64,000 nucleotides of DNA from Steromphala cineraria (lineage: Eukaryota; Mollusca; Gastropoda; Trochida; Trochidae). The first letter of the stretch is position 1. Each line of letters opens with the position of its first letter. The DNA lies in contig OU744726.1 of NCBI GenBank assembly GCA_916613615.1, positions 21,517,515 through 21,581,514 on the forward strand, written 5' to 3'. Of this stretch, positions 49,556 through 61,605 are shown piece by piece. Below the pieces are notes generated by a model. The model saw only the letters and a list, made by a program, of their open reading frames with translations. It was not told the DNA's origin and searched no databases. The position numbers were made by a program, and so were the translations under genes.

Positions 49556-50454
49556 ACGATGATCACGATCACATGATACATAATGTTGTCAGAAAAATGA
49601 TGAAGTAGAGATAGCATAAATTGCAGAAAATCAGGAAAACTTGGGAGAGCTCTGTCGGCTGCCTGCCAGCGCTGACCACCCAAGCTGTATTATTAAACAA
49701 TGACTTATAACTGTTATAGGCAAATTCGAAAGAGGGCCTTTGAAAACAATGTTTATTGATAAATCCCACAACTTTTTTTTACTAAATTCAAAGTTGAAAA
49801 ATGAAACGATTAACCAAGCTCATCATCATATTACTATCTCGTACCGTAAACGAGAGTGAAAACGGCGGGAATATGACGTGAAAATGAAATTAATTATATC
49901 AATCAAAACACGATTGATTAATTAGTAAGATGACAATTTTATGTTGGGATAGACTTCTTATTTTCTGATTTATTTTCGTTTTTTAATCATATAAATCCTG
50001 GCTTGTTTGAGGACGAAATACATTTCTATTGATATGGTTGTGGCTGGTACGAATTTTGATTAAGAATTACTGAGGTGTACATAATGTAAATAATAATTTG
50101 AATGATCATGTGAGTGATTGTTGTTATGTATGTTCTTGTTAATCATTTAAAAAATTATCATACTAATCAATACATACACAAAATTAAATTGAATTCATGA
50201 TATATCATTAGTATACTTAAACGTTCAGTAAGGATTGTCAATTCCAGTCAAATGATGAAAGCTGCATCACACAGAGTTTCTAATGTTTACAAGCTCCTTG
50301 CATTGATTTCTTGTGGTGTGTCGATGACGTCATGCTTAAAAAAAATAAAGATTGACTTGATACCTCACTGTTTGAAAACATAACGAATTCTTAAATAAAT
50401 GAGGTCTGCATTCCATATGTCTTTAACAAATAGCATGGTGAATGTAATCCTCAC

Positions 50455-51030
50455 TTTTATCCCCCACCACGAAGTGGTCCGTCCGTCCGAGTTAAAGGGG
50501 ACAACTCTTCTGGGAAACTATTGAAGATAACCAATTTTGGTGTCCTCAAGGTATCAATACCGTGATCGAGATCGAAATTTAAAACTGCACAATTTTTATT
50601 TACAGAGTTATTGCCCTTGTTCCGACTTTTTGGACTCTGTTCGAGGGTGTCTTTAAAGAGGAATTTTTTTCTCAGAAACTATTTGAGATAGGACAACCAA
50701 ATTTGGTGTGTGTCTTCAGCGTATCATTACCATAATGGAGTTCGAAAATCATATGGCGAAATTAATTTTTACAGAGTTATTGCCCTTGTTCCGTGTTTTT
50801 GGACATTTTAAGCGTGTCGTCAAAGGGACATTTTTTCTCAGAAACTATTTGAGATAGGATAACCAAATTTGGTGTGTGTAACAATTCCTTCATGGAGTAC
50901 GACAATCAGAATCATGGATATTTTTACAGAGTTATTGCCCTTGTTCCGACTATTTGGACTCGTGTTCGAGGCTGTCTACATAGGAATCTTTTCAAAATAG
51001 GAAAGTTAAATTTGGCGTGTGTCATCAGGA
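50455..51030. repeat. Dispersed repeat with three internal subrepeats
   Basis: Begins CCCCCACCACGAAGTGG, GTCCGTCCGTCCG, then three imperfect subunits marked by TTACAGAGTTATTGCCC at about 50600, 50769 and 50934 (periods about 169 and 165 bp), with TTCTCAGAAACTATTTGAG and ACCAAATTTGGTGTGTGT. Such CCGTCCG..GAGTTATTGCCC repeats are widespread in mollusc genomes. Here it replaces about 450 bp present in short unit 1 (20030-20475). Confidence 0.75.
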
Positions 51031-52084
51031 TATTTTTGTGGACTATGTAGCGTTTTCTAACTACTCATTCTCAATTAAGTTCTAGTTATGATTAGGGTAT
51101 ATACATTAGCATGTGCATATATAATCAGCTTTTCGCGCATTAGAGCACAACATTCACATTTTTAGAATAAATCTTTCAAAGCAAAAACATTGAATATTGT
51201 GGTAGACGTTAATCAATCAAAATGAATTTGTACGTTACCTACCCATCAAAGTCAATGATAGTAATGTTATTTTGCAACACATCATTTAATTTTAGTAGCT
51301 TAATTCCTGTTGTCATTTGCTGTGTAATTAGCTAGTTATACAACGATTCAATTGCAAAGCTTGCAAAACAGTGAAATATAAAACAAAAGAAAGCCTGTTA
51401 ATCCACATAGTCTTCTGATCATTGACTCATGAGAAATGATCACTTCAACCTGCAATAATTGTAATAGTAAATGAATATAGGCTCCTAAAGTGAAGGTCCT
51501 TGATTTCTTAAAGTCAAACTAATGAATGGTGTCATTCTGTGCATAGGTCTTTACTGAAATTGAAAGGATAATGAGTTTCTGAGATTAAGGTCTGATTTAA
51601 GGTAAAGAGTTGCGATTCTGAAATTATATTTGGAAATAACGAAGATTCAATCCAAGTTTTTATACAAGTCATAGTTCCTGTAATTTCAGCAAAAAATATT
51701 TGATTTTCTCTGCACAGCACTAATTGTCAACATGCCATTATTTGATGCATACGTTCAATGTTTTGAGTAAATATCATCATATTTTGTATTTGGACGTGCA
51801 TGATAAACAGAAAAATTTAACTACTTGGCTATAACTTCCACTGTTATCATCCTACTTTTAAAGAAAATCTTTCTGTCAAAAGCCTTAAACATTCCATATA
51901 GAATATGCTTAATATAAAAGCCAACGGGTTCAATTCATCGCTGTCTTTATAAGTATGTGGTATATCTGTACAATTATCTGACCGAATTGCTTAGTAGATT
52001 TATTGAGGTAATCAGATTATTGTAGTACATAAAACTGTGAAAGGACCTCGAATTGATATTTTGCTAAAAAGTTTAAACACTGAT

Positions 52085-52295
52085 TTCTGAAGGCGAAACG
52101 AGGAGACGGTTAGTAGGATTTACTGAAGGAAGAGTTTCTTGTATTGTCAGTGATGAAAGAAGAAAGAATTACAATCTGCAATTTCGCACATGTAATGAAA
52201 ACTTTCACTTGAGAGGAAGAAACGATTGAGATTTTGACAATGCGGCTGCTACATGACTTCTTAAAAGTCACAAACATCATCTCGAAAAAAGGGGT
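52085..52295 (+). pseudogene. U island: diverged CARD-like fragment, copy 4
   Basis: Roughly 80% similar by eye to the other U islands and lying just before the start of long unit 2, so the array junction carries an extra copy. In the U frame it reads EEFLVLSVMKEERIT, NFAHVMKTFT and then a stop at 52210-52212. Substitutions against the other copies are conservative (I to M twice, Q to R), but the frame ends early. Confidence 0.4.
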
Positions 52296-53340
52296 AAAAC
52301 ATCCCAGGTTCCACTTGCGAACCTTATATTCTTTACTTGAGTGATATTATTCAAAATGTCGGTCATATATCTTAAATCAGTATTAGCATAAACTTGTTTC
52401 CAAATCAAATGGTAAAATCAATTATTAAATTGGATAAATGGATATGAAATTGACATGTTTGATGTAAATAATGGTTTCAGTGAGTAATTAATCAATGTCT
52501 GCTTAAATGATGATAAAATGTCTTTGATTTATAAATCACATGTTTAAAAACACCTCAATTAAGAATTATCATCAATATTGTTAAATAATTTTTTGCAGCT
52601 AAATATACATTAACATGTAATATACATAATCAGTTCTTTTTTGACTGCTAGATGACATATAACCTCAATTTGTTACCATCGAGCCATAACCAGTTTCCAA
52701 TTTCCCCGAGAGAGAATATAACAACCCCTTTAAGCAAATATGATTGACTGAAATTATGTGTTAAATGGTCTGAGGAAAACCTTTATTATTAATCATAATA
52801 TTAAATAGAATTATTCTTTAAATCGATGCATAAATGGCTTTCTGATTGAACTGTCATCCAGGCTGTTGTTTGTATTACAAATACCCTTTCATTTTGACAG
52901 AAAACTATAAATATGTTTGACAGCCTAATGTTTCAACTGGAGAAAAGCTGGTGCTTTACTAATACTTTGCTGAAATTACAACAGTTTTTTAGTCTATCAT
53001 TTTACAGCAACGTAAGTAACCCAAATGGTCTAGTACGAAATTAATGCTATGTCTGTTCTAGCAAGCAATGAGTATTTAATCTAAGCCAAATAGGAAGGAA
53101 GAGGCAGACAACTATACCAGACTCGAAAGGTTTTGAAAGAATTATTCATTGTTTAAAGCAAAAAGTTTTTTCGAATATCTTTAATTCATAAAGGATTTTG
53201 CTTCATTTTTGATTGAAAAATAGTTTGTAAGTGACAAAGCCCATGCTGTTTTTGAATTTCCAGACATTTGCTCAAAATATTTTGACAGAGATGTTTTTTT
53301 AAAGATTAAACGAGGAGACAGAAGGATTTATCCAAGAAAG

Positions 53341-53547
53341 ATGTCCCTGGTATTGTCAGTGATCAAAGAAGAACAAATTACCAGTCGGGAGTTTACACAT
53401 GTCATTAAAACTATCACTTCAGAGGGAGAAATGATTGAGACCTTAACAATGAGGCTGCTATATTACTTCTTAAAAGCAACAAAAAATCATTTCCAGAGAA
53501 GCATTCAAGCTCTTGGAGGGTTTTTCGTTGATAAGTTTCTTTTGTAA
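53341..53547 (+). CDS. U island: CARD-like ORF, copy 5 (longest)
   Basis: 68 codons from an ATG in an AAGATGT context. It reads MSLVLSVIKEEQITSREF.. through HVIKTITSEGE, IETLTMRLLYYFLKAT and RSIQALGGFFVDKFLL. Without gaps its first 33 residues align to the helix 2-4 region of NOD1-type CARDs as I recall them, with hydrophobics, the turn and a conserved T in register; later helices fit with a three-residue shift. CARDs mediate homotypic assembly in apoptosis and innate immunity. Helix 1 is only present upstream in another frame (and lacks two codons' worth of sequence here), so this may be a relic rather than a gene. Stops and phase changes in the other copies argue for decay. An unrelated helical ORF is the alternative. 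Confidence 0.38.
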   Translation: MSLVLSVIKEEQITSREFTHVIKTITSEGEMIETLTMRLLYYFLKATKNHFQRSIQALGGFFVDKFLL

Positions 53548-53686
53548 ATTGTTTCTTTGGAAATTACACATGGATGAATGTATATACCATTTTGTGTTGT
53601 GAAAGTGTGAGATAGATATTAAGATTGAAATTGAATTGTTGTTATGATGAATTCATTTGAATACCATAAATCGGCGACGATTTACA

Positions 53687-53707
53687 ATATATATATATAT
53701 AATATAT
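53687..53707. repeat. (AT)n microsatellite
   Basis: Short AT run expanded relative to the corresponding places in the other young units, where only ATATAT-scale text is present. Confidence 0.85.
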
Positions 53708-54016
53708 CAAACATTCATGAGAAATTTAACCAAAGCTAAATTTGGTTACTTTCCAACATTACCTCACCTCCTCCTAAATTGCATTTGAATATTTTAATAA
53801 TTCAACAATTAAACGATCAAGTCTTGTGCTATCAAATAAAATATTTGTAGGAGAATTTGAGAACGTGACTCATAATTATAAAAAATGCACCAAAATTAAG
53901 TTGACAAAAAGTTTGATTGTAAGGTAGTAGAAAAAAAACCTTCCATGGCATGTTGAAGTAATGATGCAATGGAATGCCAGAGAAATTGAACAGTGAGGAC
54001 TGGCAAATCTCTTCAG

Positions 54017-54090
54017 CAATTGACAATCCGCTAATTATGCTAATGCAGCATTAATTGAAACCGTGAGGGTGATTATTTCTAGTCCAGCTG
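54017..54090. promoter_or_regulatory. Conserved TAAT-rich element, copy 4
   Basis: One G of ATTAATTGGAACC is changed to A in this copy (ATTGAAACC); the TAAT cores are unchanged. Confidence 0.35.
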
Positions 54091-54512
54091 AGTTGAATTT
54101 GAAATTTTAAAAATCAATTTGTTAGCTTTGCAAGCATGGTCCTTTACAGGACAAGTTTTAACTAGAGTCTGGACTTGGCTTTGCAGACAGATCATCACAT
54201 TAATTGTTGCTTAGGAAAAAAAATAACCCTTTAGACAATGGATATAATAAAGATGATTACCCAGCATATAAAATGATATGTCCTTTACAATGAAATAATT
54301 TGACAATCAATGTAATTATAGGTATTCGAAATGGGTAGGAAAAGGGCTAAGTCTATTATGAAATTAAATTGTTACAAATTCTGAGCAACTATAGATTGTA
54401 ACACAAAATGATAAACATTAACTGTCTATCAACCAACATCTTGAGCCACTTTACAATAACATTTGCTTATCAGTCCCCCTAACAAAATAAAAACAAATGA
54501 TATCAGTTTCTA

Positions 54513-54757
54513 GGTCACAGTACATATAGGTCAGAAACGCCACAGGGGAAATAACTCTGTAAAGGTATCTCCTTCATCCGGTTAAGCATAAGCACAGGGC
54601 CTAGTGTAATGAAATTATGAGCGGATCCTGACAGTCCATGTCCTCTAATTGGTGTCTGAACAATGTGTTGGGTGTGAAGTGGCCCAGAGATTTTCAGAGA
54701 GTGTAGCTTCACGAAAGAGCCCCAGAGACTGATAATGGCACCAAGCCAAAACCAAAC
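54513..54757. repeat. P island, copy 8 (long unit 2)
   Basis: Follows copy 6 but has lost part of CACTTCCGG (TTCATCCGGTTAAGC). Confidence 0.8.
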
Positions 54758-55129
54758 GTTGATGGTTGAATGAGTTTCTATAATGATTAAATTAGAGACT
54801 TATTTCTCTTCGATGATATCAATTGTTTATCGTTTGACTTATGATGACAATTCTAATGACAATTAATTGTGTTCTTATTTATCTGACCTTTTTCCAAATC
54901 CACGTTATTATCATTCTAAGTTAGTAGTTTATAAGTCGATAGAAAAATCTTGATCATATTCTTTTCTAAGTTAAACCAACACAATTATAAAAGATCTCCT
55001 TTCAACGTTGGTGAACAAAAATGCTCACACATAAAATGTGTATACACAATGGATAAGTAGTTGTAATTACAGAATTACTGGGATTTTTTGTTCTGTAGTA
55101 CCTGGTTTTAAAAAATCTATCAATTCATG

Positions 55130-55465
55130 AAGACTTAGAGCAGGAGCTGAGAGCAGGACATACATTTCATGAAAAATTAAGGGAGACAAGTAATGAAATC
55201 AAAGGTTTTCTGTGAGAGATAACAACAATACCACCCAGGATAAATTAATACTCCTTTCCTTTGTGACGTCATTACCAACATGGTATGCACACCCTCAATG
55301 AGAGGCAATTTGTTCTCATAAAAGAACGCAGAGCAGCAATTGAATAACGCAAACACATGTCCCTTTCTCTGAGCAGTGTCGAGGGAAGAACCTCCTTGAG
55401 ACAATCATGTTAGGACAGGATGTCCCGTCTGTCAGGGGACTGTGAACCAGTGGATCTTTTAATCA
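55130..55465. repeat. Q island, copy 7 (long unit 2)
   Basis: TGACGTCA palindrome at 55264-55271. Minus frame 55177-55404 open for 75 codons and close to that of copy 5 from residue 20 on, with a different N-terminus caused by a small indel. Confidence 0.8.
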
Positions 55466-56399
55466 TAGTGCTTGAATCTCATTGCTACATCAGTAGGTGC
55501 ACACATAAATAAGTTAGATAATAAGTATTCGTTAACACAAATGGAGATTCTGCTGTAAACATTTAATAGATATAAAAACGATTGTCCATTGGCAAAAAAT
55601 CTATTAATATTTATAGTTTTAATTGAGAAATTACATGTATATTTACAAACAGTTTCTATTTAAATAATAACTATATTCAAGTGTTTGGAAGAGTATTATT
55701 TCCCCCTTCTGCCCCGATGAATGTTGTCTGAGGTTGAACAAAGATGTCTTTCTTTTCGAGTCAGGTTCACATATTGCCTTATCAACAGCACCAGGGTGTT
55801 TAACTCTGAAGTAAACTTGTGAGAACCTAACATGATGGTATTGGACTCTTAAAAATCCATTACCTTCAAATATGCAAAGAGTAGAACTGAACTGCATTGA
55901 CAAATACTTGACAATACCCAATGTTCTGCTAAAGGATAATTTCTTCTTCAAACAATTCTTGCTTTGACATTCCATGTCTTGAGGCAATCAATGTTAAGTA
56001 CAATGAGAACATTGCATTTGTATATATGTCACCTTTTTATTTGTTTTTCTCGCATTTAGTTTAGAGAATATAAACTTTTGTTTAATATCAAAAGTTTGGG
56101 AAAATGAAAAAACAAATAAATATGTTTTGTTATGAGATATACATGTATATGTGTCTTTGCTTAACGAATAAATTGATATAATTTTGAATCGTAGTTTTTC
56201 AAAAAGTGTGAATATTTGATGTTATATTGTGAATAGTTTATTTCTGTCTGAAAATAATTAACCTAAAACACCTTTGTTTTGACTTGTCAGTAAAGACATA
56301 CATGTATGTGTTTCACAGCGAATTCATGTAAAAATATTACAAATGGAATTAGGTATAAATGAATCACCATGGCCAAAACCACTTGTTATCGAATGCAAT

Positions 56400-56695
56400 G
56401 CAACCTTTCTAACATTAGAGCAACCGAAAGAACTTTCTGAAGTGGTTAGATATGCCCACAGCACATCATTAGTTCCAAGTCGGAACATACATGTAGGACT
56501 CGTTTCAAAAGCCATGTCAACAGTGTTCCAGACAGTTGTTAGAAGGTGAAAGACAGCACAACCTTGCTTGAACAACTTTGAAGACACTTGAAGAGTAACA
56601 AGATCCATTACATGCCCAACTTGTTCCTTTTGAGTCCAAATCTTCCACCTTGTCAAACACCAGAAATTCAATAGGCATCATTCAGGTCTCAAAAG
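56400..56695. repeat. R island, copy 5 (long unit 2)
   Basis: The minus frame 56324-56671 is the longest R frame (115 codons, ..VWNTVDMAFETSP..). It has no signal peptide, membrane segment or recognisable motif. Confidence 0.75.
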
Positions 56696-59600
56696 CTGAA
56701 AGGAATTGGACTAAAGAAAAACTAGCTTTCATGAAATTAATCCAAGGACGGTGCATGGTTATTAGCTTTTCTGTCAACAGTCAGCCACAAAAACCTATTG
56801 AAAAGTTGGATAGTATCGATTCTCTGGTGGAAAAGTGAATATTCATTACAGAAATAAAATTGAAGTTCAACTTTATATTCCTGATAATACCGTCTCTTAC
56901 AGTATTTACATATTGTTTTAATGATTTAACTAACCTGTACATATCAAAACAATCGAATGTATGTATGACATAACTACATGAACAAGACATACAACATATG
57001 ATATAAAATGTTGATAATGAAATGCCTTAAACCCATAACATCATAAATAAGTTTCAAACAAGAGTTATTATCGCCAAGCCTGTGAAATATGTAGGTTTGT
57101 GGGAAAGTGAGTGTGAGTGTATGAACCTCATTTACTATTAGTGAATACTACATGTGTGGTACATGTTTGTTATTTTTTATAATATAAATTTTGCCTCCCC
57201 CATTTTTCCCTTAACCTGTTAGGCAGATGTTCATTACAAACTTCCAAGGATATACCTCAGTTCGGTATTTATATTAATTATTGTGTACATCGTGTCACAA
57301 TAGTTTTAACAGAATGTATGCTTCTATTCTACCATTTTGTTATATGCTAGACATTTTTAGTTTGAGTTCTCTACTACTTCTGGTCTCCGATCATGTCTAT
57401 CTGGGGAATGTGCAATTAAACGAGTTGATCAATGTGACTTTTCATTGAAACTTTGACAGGTTGAGGTAAAAAAACATATCGGATTGTAACAACGCCTTGT
57501 TATAACGCAGCAAGGTTTTCACCTTCGTAGCGTCGAGGAATGGTTTCATTTATCATTGATGTTGTTTTTACCGTGTGTGCATCCTTCTGTATAATTTTGT
57601 CAAAAATAAATCAAAGGATATATTACCCTCTGTATTGTTTCAAATTGGTTGTGTAATAACCACGAACTTATTACAATATATCTATAAACTGTGATATCCC
57701 CTTGACTTTCGTATGAATAAAAATCCGGAAAGGACTGTCTCTTTAATAGATAAACAACGACTGGTGAAAAAAACGTCAATCGCTGTATGAGTTTATTGTC
57801 TGAGATAATGGTATTTGTAGTGACGGAAATTTCAAATGAGTATATCATCAGCCTAGAAGGTGTGACATTATGTCAAAATGACTTGTACATGCATACATTT
57901 CATGGTAGAAGAAAAAAGGGAACCTTAAGATGTACACCCAGATAACTTTTATACACACATGTTACTTTTAATTTACAGAAAATTCACAATTCTGAGCTCA
58001 TTCAGAACATTAAGTAGAATTCTAAATACGCATTTTATAATGTTATAAGCTACCGACGGTTTTGTTTTGAGCAAGACAAGCCAAATTGATAGCCAATCTC
58101 TATCAGAGAAATTACCATCCTCTATAAGCAAAGATTATTACAAGAAAGTATGTGGTAAATTGACTGAGGAAAACAATTATAATAAATCATAACGTTGAAT
58201 AGAATTATTCGTTAAAACATGCTTGATTGTCTCTCATGATGGGATTGCCATTAAGTCTGCTTTTTGTATTAAGTATTCAATCACGATTGTGTTTAACGTC
58301 AGGAATTACTTCGTTGTGCCTTTATTAGAAGCCATGAATGCAGACTATCATTGTTGGATTAGATAATTACGCTTTCCTATTTCGAACTGAAATTACTAAT
58401 AGATTTGACAGCCAAACATCAAGCTCCAAATGGGTTGGTATTTTACTAAGTCTTTGTTGATCTTAACTGTTAATTACTGTCAGTAAATCATTTGTTCAAT
58501 AAAATCATATATTAACGTAATTTAGATGATTTTGTAAATAGAAATATTATGTTATGTGATAAACGCAAAATTAGCTCTATAAATAACTGTAAAAAATATC
58601 TTATAAACACTCGAAAAAGGAGATATTGACAAAATAAGCTGTTTAATGAAAACTCCAGCTGTAGAGTATTTCTGAGTCCTGTTAAAACCAAATTTTCAGC
58701 TGCCTCCGAATATGTTTTATTATATTTATTTGTTTTTGTTCCGTTTAACGACTCGTATTTGTTGTCATGTCATGTTCATACCACTTATCACAAAATGAAT
58801 AAACACGTACCAAATATTTTATAATTGAATGGTATTTGCGAAATTAAGTGGAAAGTGATAACGATTAATTTTTTTGATCTTGAATGGTTATATCTGAACT
58901 TGTTTCTTCACTGACAATCATTTTTATAAACAAACACTTTAAAAATGTTAACAAACTAGAACTGCACTTCTTCCAAATATATTTATTGATGAATCTGCTA
59001 CCATGCAAAATCTATTCATTTATTGAAACATAAATTCCCATTCTTGTTTATAAAAAATGACTTGATACATCGCTATTATGAACACATAACAACTTCTGAA
59101 ATAAATGAGGTCTGCATTCCATCTGTTCTTAATAAACAGCATATGTGAATGTAATTGTTATTATTACCTCTGTTGTTGAAATATTTGCCCTTGAGAGACC
59201 AAATCTTCATTTTAATGTGTTGTGAGATGTTATCGGTGAGTCACCATTTCCATTTTGATATTTGTTTCAAGGTCTTAGGTGGTGGGTTTCATCAACAAGG
59301 AAAAGTCAGTTGTTTAAAACCTCAGTAGGCCGATTTTGAATCGACAATTCAAATTCAACATTTAATGGTAATCCGATTATTAAACGAAGGCATTGTAGCC
59401 GAATGCTGTAATCCCAACATCAATATATTTTAACATGATCACTCCTCAACTTTCATGTGACAGGTACTATTGGTTTAAGAAAATGATCTTATGCCACTAA
59501 AGTTTAAAGGCAAGCAAAATTGTATATTGTTGTATACTATCTGGCTATTTCTAAATACTCATTCTCATGTTGTTCAGAAGAGGATAAATGAATCAGCATT

Positions 59601-60539
59601 TGCATATGTACACCGACCTGTCACGCGTTCTTCTTAATGATATAGATAATTATTAATCAACAACAATGCTATCATTAGTTACCTGTTTCAAGGTTGTAAT
59701 ATTATAACCATTGACCAAAAGTATAATATGCTTCTAAGTCTTCTCTCTGGTAATGATAGTTAATGTGTTTACGCCGTTCATTTGAGTCCTTGGTAAATTA
59801 TTTACAAAGGTAATTATTTAAAAATATAAATTATCAGAATAAAATCTGAAATATTGTTTTTGATCACCACGGACTTTGAAGTTATGAAGCGCACAATCGG
59901 TTATGTCAAATGACATTTTATGTATATGTAATTTATTTCAAATAACTAACAGCTATCGTTACTTGATAAGAGTATTTTAATTTGAACTCTCTTTTGCCAA
60001 TAATTTTAATAATGTTAATGTCTAGAATATTGGCTAAAACCCCTCAAAACTAAAGGGCTACAATCTAAATGAAATCCACTGCCTGAAGATGGTTACAAAC
60101 ACAATAGTAACATATCACTCCCAGGGAAGAAAACTGTTCTCGAGGGAAGAAAACATGACACCTCTTTAAATCTGCTCCAAAGGGGAAAAAACAATGCAGT
60201 GAATCGATCCATCAATCAAGTTTCTTAATGCAAACTATGTGAATTAATGGGGATAAGGGGAGAAATTATGTTATACAGTACCCTTTTCAATATTCTATTA
60301 ACCAGTATGAAAAAACATAAATATATGATCGCTGTGTATCTGTAACAAAGACAACCTTGTGGTTTTTATAATAAATATAAAACAACACTTTTCTTGTACG
60401 TTTAGTTTTAGTAAGAAAATATCAAACTCTCTCTATAAATTAACACATGTATTCATCAATATAAAAAACAAACGTCGATTTCAAAACATATTATTAAATT
60501 CAGCCTTTTGAGAGCTGATGGTTGTCTTTAAGAATGTCA

Positions 60540-60680
60540 GAATAGAACAAGATAACACTGTAAAGAAAGAGCAGACAGAATGCAGCCTTGCCTCACTCCA
60601 CTTAGTCCTTAAGGTTTTTTAACAACACAAACTAGATTCCTTAACAGTTTGGGAGTGGCATGCAACTGTTTGGTGAATTT
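60540..60680. repeat. S island, copy 5
   Basis: Counterpart of 29925-30065 with about 80% similarity by eye, notably lower than the DNA 400 bp to its right. Confidence 0.55.
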
Positions 60681-60758
60681 GATATTCTCACTGTGAAGTT
60701 CCTGCTAGTTAAATTGTTGGGAGTATTGATCATCCACATTCTTCTTGGTTATATCTGA
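60648..60758 (+). CDS. Short ORF encoding a hydrophobic (membrane-like) segment
   Basis: After an acceptor-like ATTCCTTAACAG the frame FGSGMQLFGEFDILTVKF runs into about 18 hydrophobic residues (LLVKLLGVLIIHILLGYI) and a TGA at 60756-60758. The tail-like ORF follows in another frame across the same junction. The copy at 30.05 kb has a nine-base insertion with an in-frame TAA. A split membrane exon is possible, but a chance hydrophobic ORF in AT-rich DNA is as likely. Confidence 0.2.
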   Translation, partial: FGSGMQLFGEFDILTVKFLLVKLLGVLIIHILLGYI

Positions 60759-60942
60759 GCCTGAAAACGTAGCATCGGAGGAAATGAAAGGACTCGAATA
60801 CATGCAACCGGATGAAAGGACGCAGGGGTTCGTCATATATGCTCAAGGCATTTCATATGCAGAAAAAAACCTGACACATATAGTCATGAATGAACAGCTG
60901 TCCGCAATTGAAGACATTGTTGATACAGATTCTATTATGTAG
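60745..60942 (+). CDS. Tail-like ORF, possible terminal exon
   Basis: 65 codons from a non-ATG opening (LVISEPEN..) to a TAG at 60940-60942. The product is hydrophilic and acidic (ASEEMKGLEYMQPDERTQ, IEDIVDTDSIM) with two tyrosines in YAQGISYAE, a composition typical of cytoplasmic tails. A stop lies upstream in frame, and TTCTTCTTGGTTATATCTGAG could serve as an acceptor, so it is best read as a 3' exon if it is real. The twin at 30135 is frameshifted at an A run and carries a 16-bp insertion. Family not recognised. Confidence 0.4.
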   Translation: MVISEPENVASEEMKGLEYMQPDERTQGFVIYAQGISYAEKNLTHIVMNEQLSAIEDIVDTDSIM

Positions 60943-61605
60943 TAGGATCGTACTCGACCTGAAAGTACAATCACCCGTAGCTTTGAATTTTATAGTAGTG
61001 GTTAAACACTGATCCCTTCGGAAAATTATTTTCTTGCTCGAATTATTTTTCTTTGGCTTGTAAGTCTCTCTGTAACATAGACACATTGGGACGTTATCCA
61101 ATGATTCGTTAATAATATCCAAATAATGTATTACCGGTCCAAATTGTATCAGGTATTTTAGTCTTATATGAAGAAGATGTTGCCAGGTTCTTTGAAAGAG
61201 TTTGCAATATTAGACATTTTCTCTGACATATCAATATCAATTATTTTATTGGACGGGTAAAAAGACTTTCTTCTAATGTTTGGAGTTTGCCCTTCAATAG
61301 GAACTCCTTACTTTCGGTCAGATACGAGTTATATCTATAGTCTCCTTGTTTTTGGTATAGCTCAGGTTATAAGCTGTCAAATTCTTTCACATTCGTGACT
61401 AAAAGACTGTTTTAAGAAAAAGTACCCTTTTCGATCATGTGTTAGCACACTATGACGATGTGGGCTAATATTGAGAATAATGATTCATATACAACCTGTT
61501 TCTTTCTGTAAATACATAGTTCTTGTTACAACGGATCTAGAAAATCACTTTTAAGATGTGAGCCTTTATTTTTAACATTAATATGTTTAATTATAACGGC
61601 TTTAA

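Larger units (their letters stand above)
46114..49884 (-). mobile_element. L2/CR1-like non-LTR retrotransposon
   Basis: A 3.77-kb minus-strand insertion in short unit 2. Macro-repeat homology resumes at 49885 (GAAATTAATTATATC, matching 19290). From the 5' end it has about 330 bp of leader, the endonuclease frame (49555-47873), a frameshift, the reverse transcriptase frame (47868-46336), about 190 bp of 3' UTR and a TTA-type tail. No separate ORF1 is seen, and no target duplication could be defined because the 3' flank aligns poorly. It copies itself by target-primed reverse transcription in the family; this copy is defective unless the frameshift is tolerated. It looks nearly full length and fairly young. 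Confidence 0.93.
40101..52360. repeat. Young macro-repeat, short unit 2 with insertions
   Basis: 12.26 kb between landmarks at 40109 and 52367, reducing to about 8.1-8.5 kb after subtracting the LINE and MITE. It is co-linear with 12850-21085 and shares with it features absent from the long units, such as the open MVCTPSIKGNF frame in Q. An extra diverged U island lies just before its right end. Confidence 0.8.

Noticed and set aside
49569..49769. Minus ORF upstream of the endonuclease frame as LINE ORF1
   Set aside because: It has only 66 codons, no zinc knuckle, coiled coil or RNA-binding motif, and is dominated by a hydrophobic tail; it lies in the leader.
60745..60765. Programmed +1 frameshift at the TGA between membrane-like and tail-like frames
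   Set aside because: There is no supporting slippery context or downstream structure, and neither frame is established as coding.
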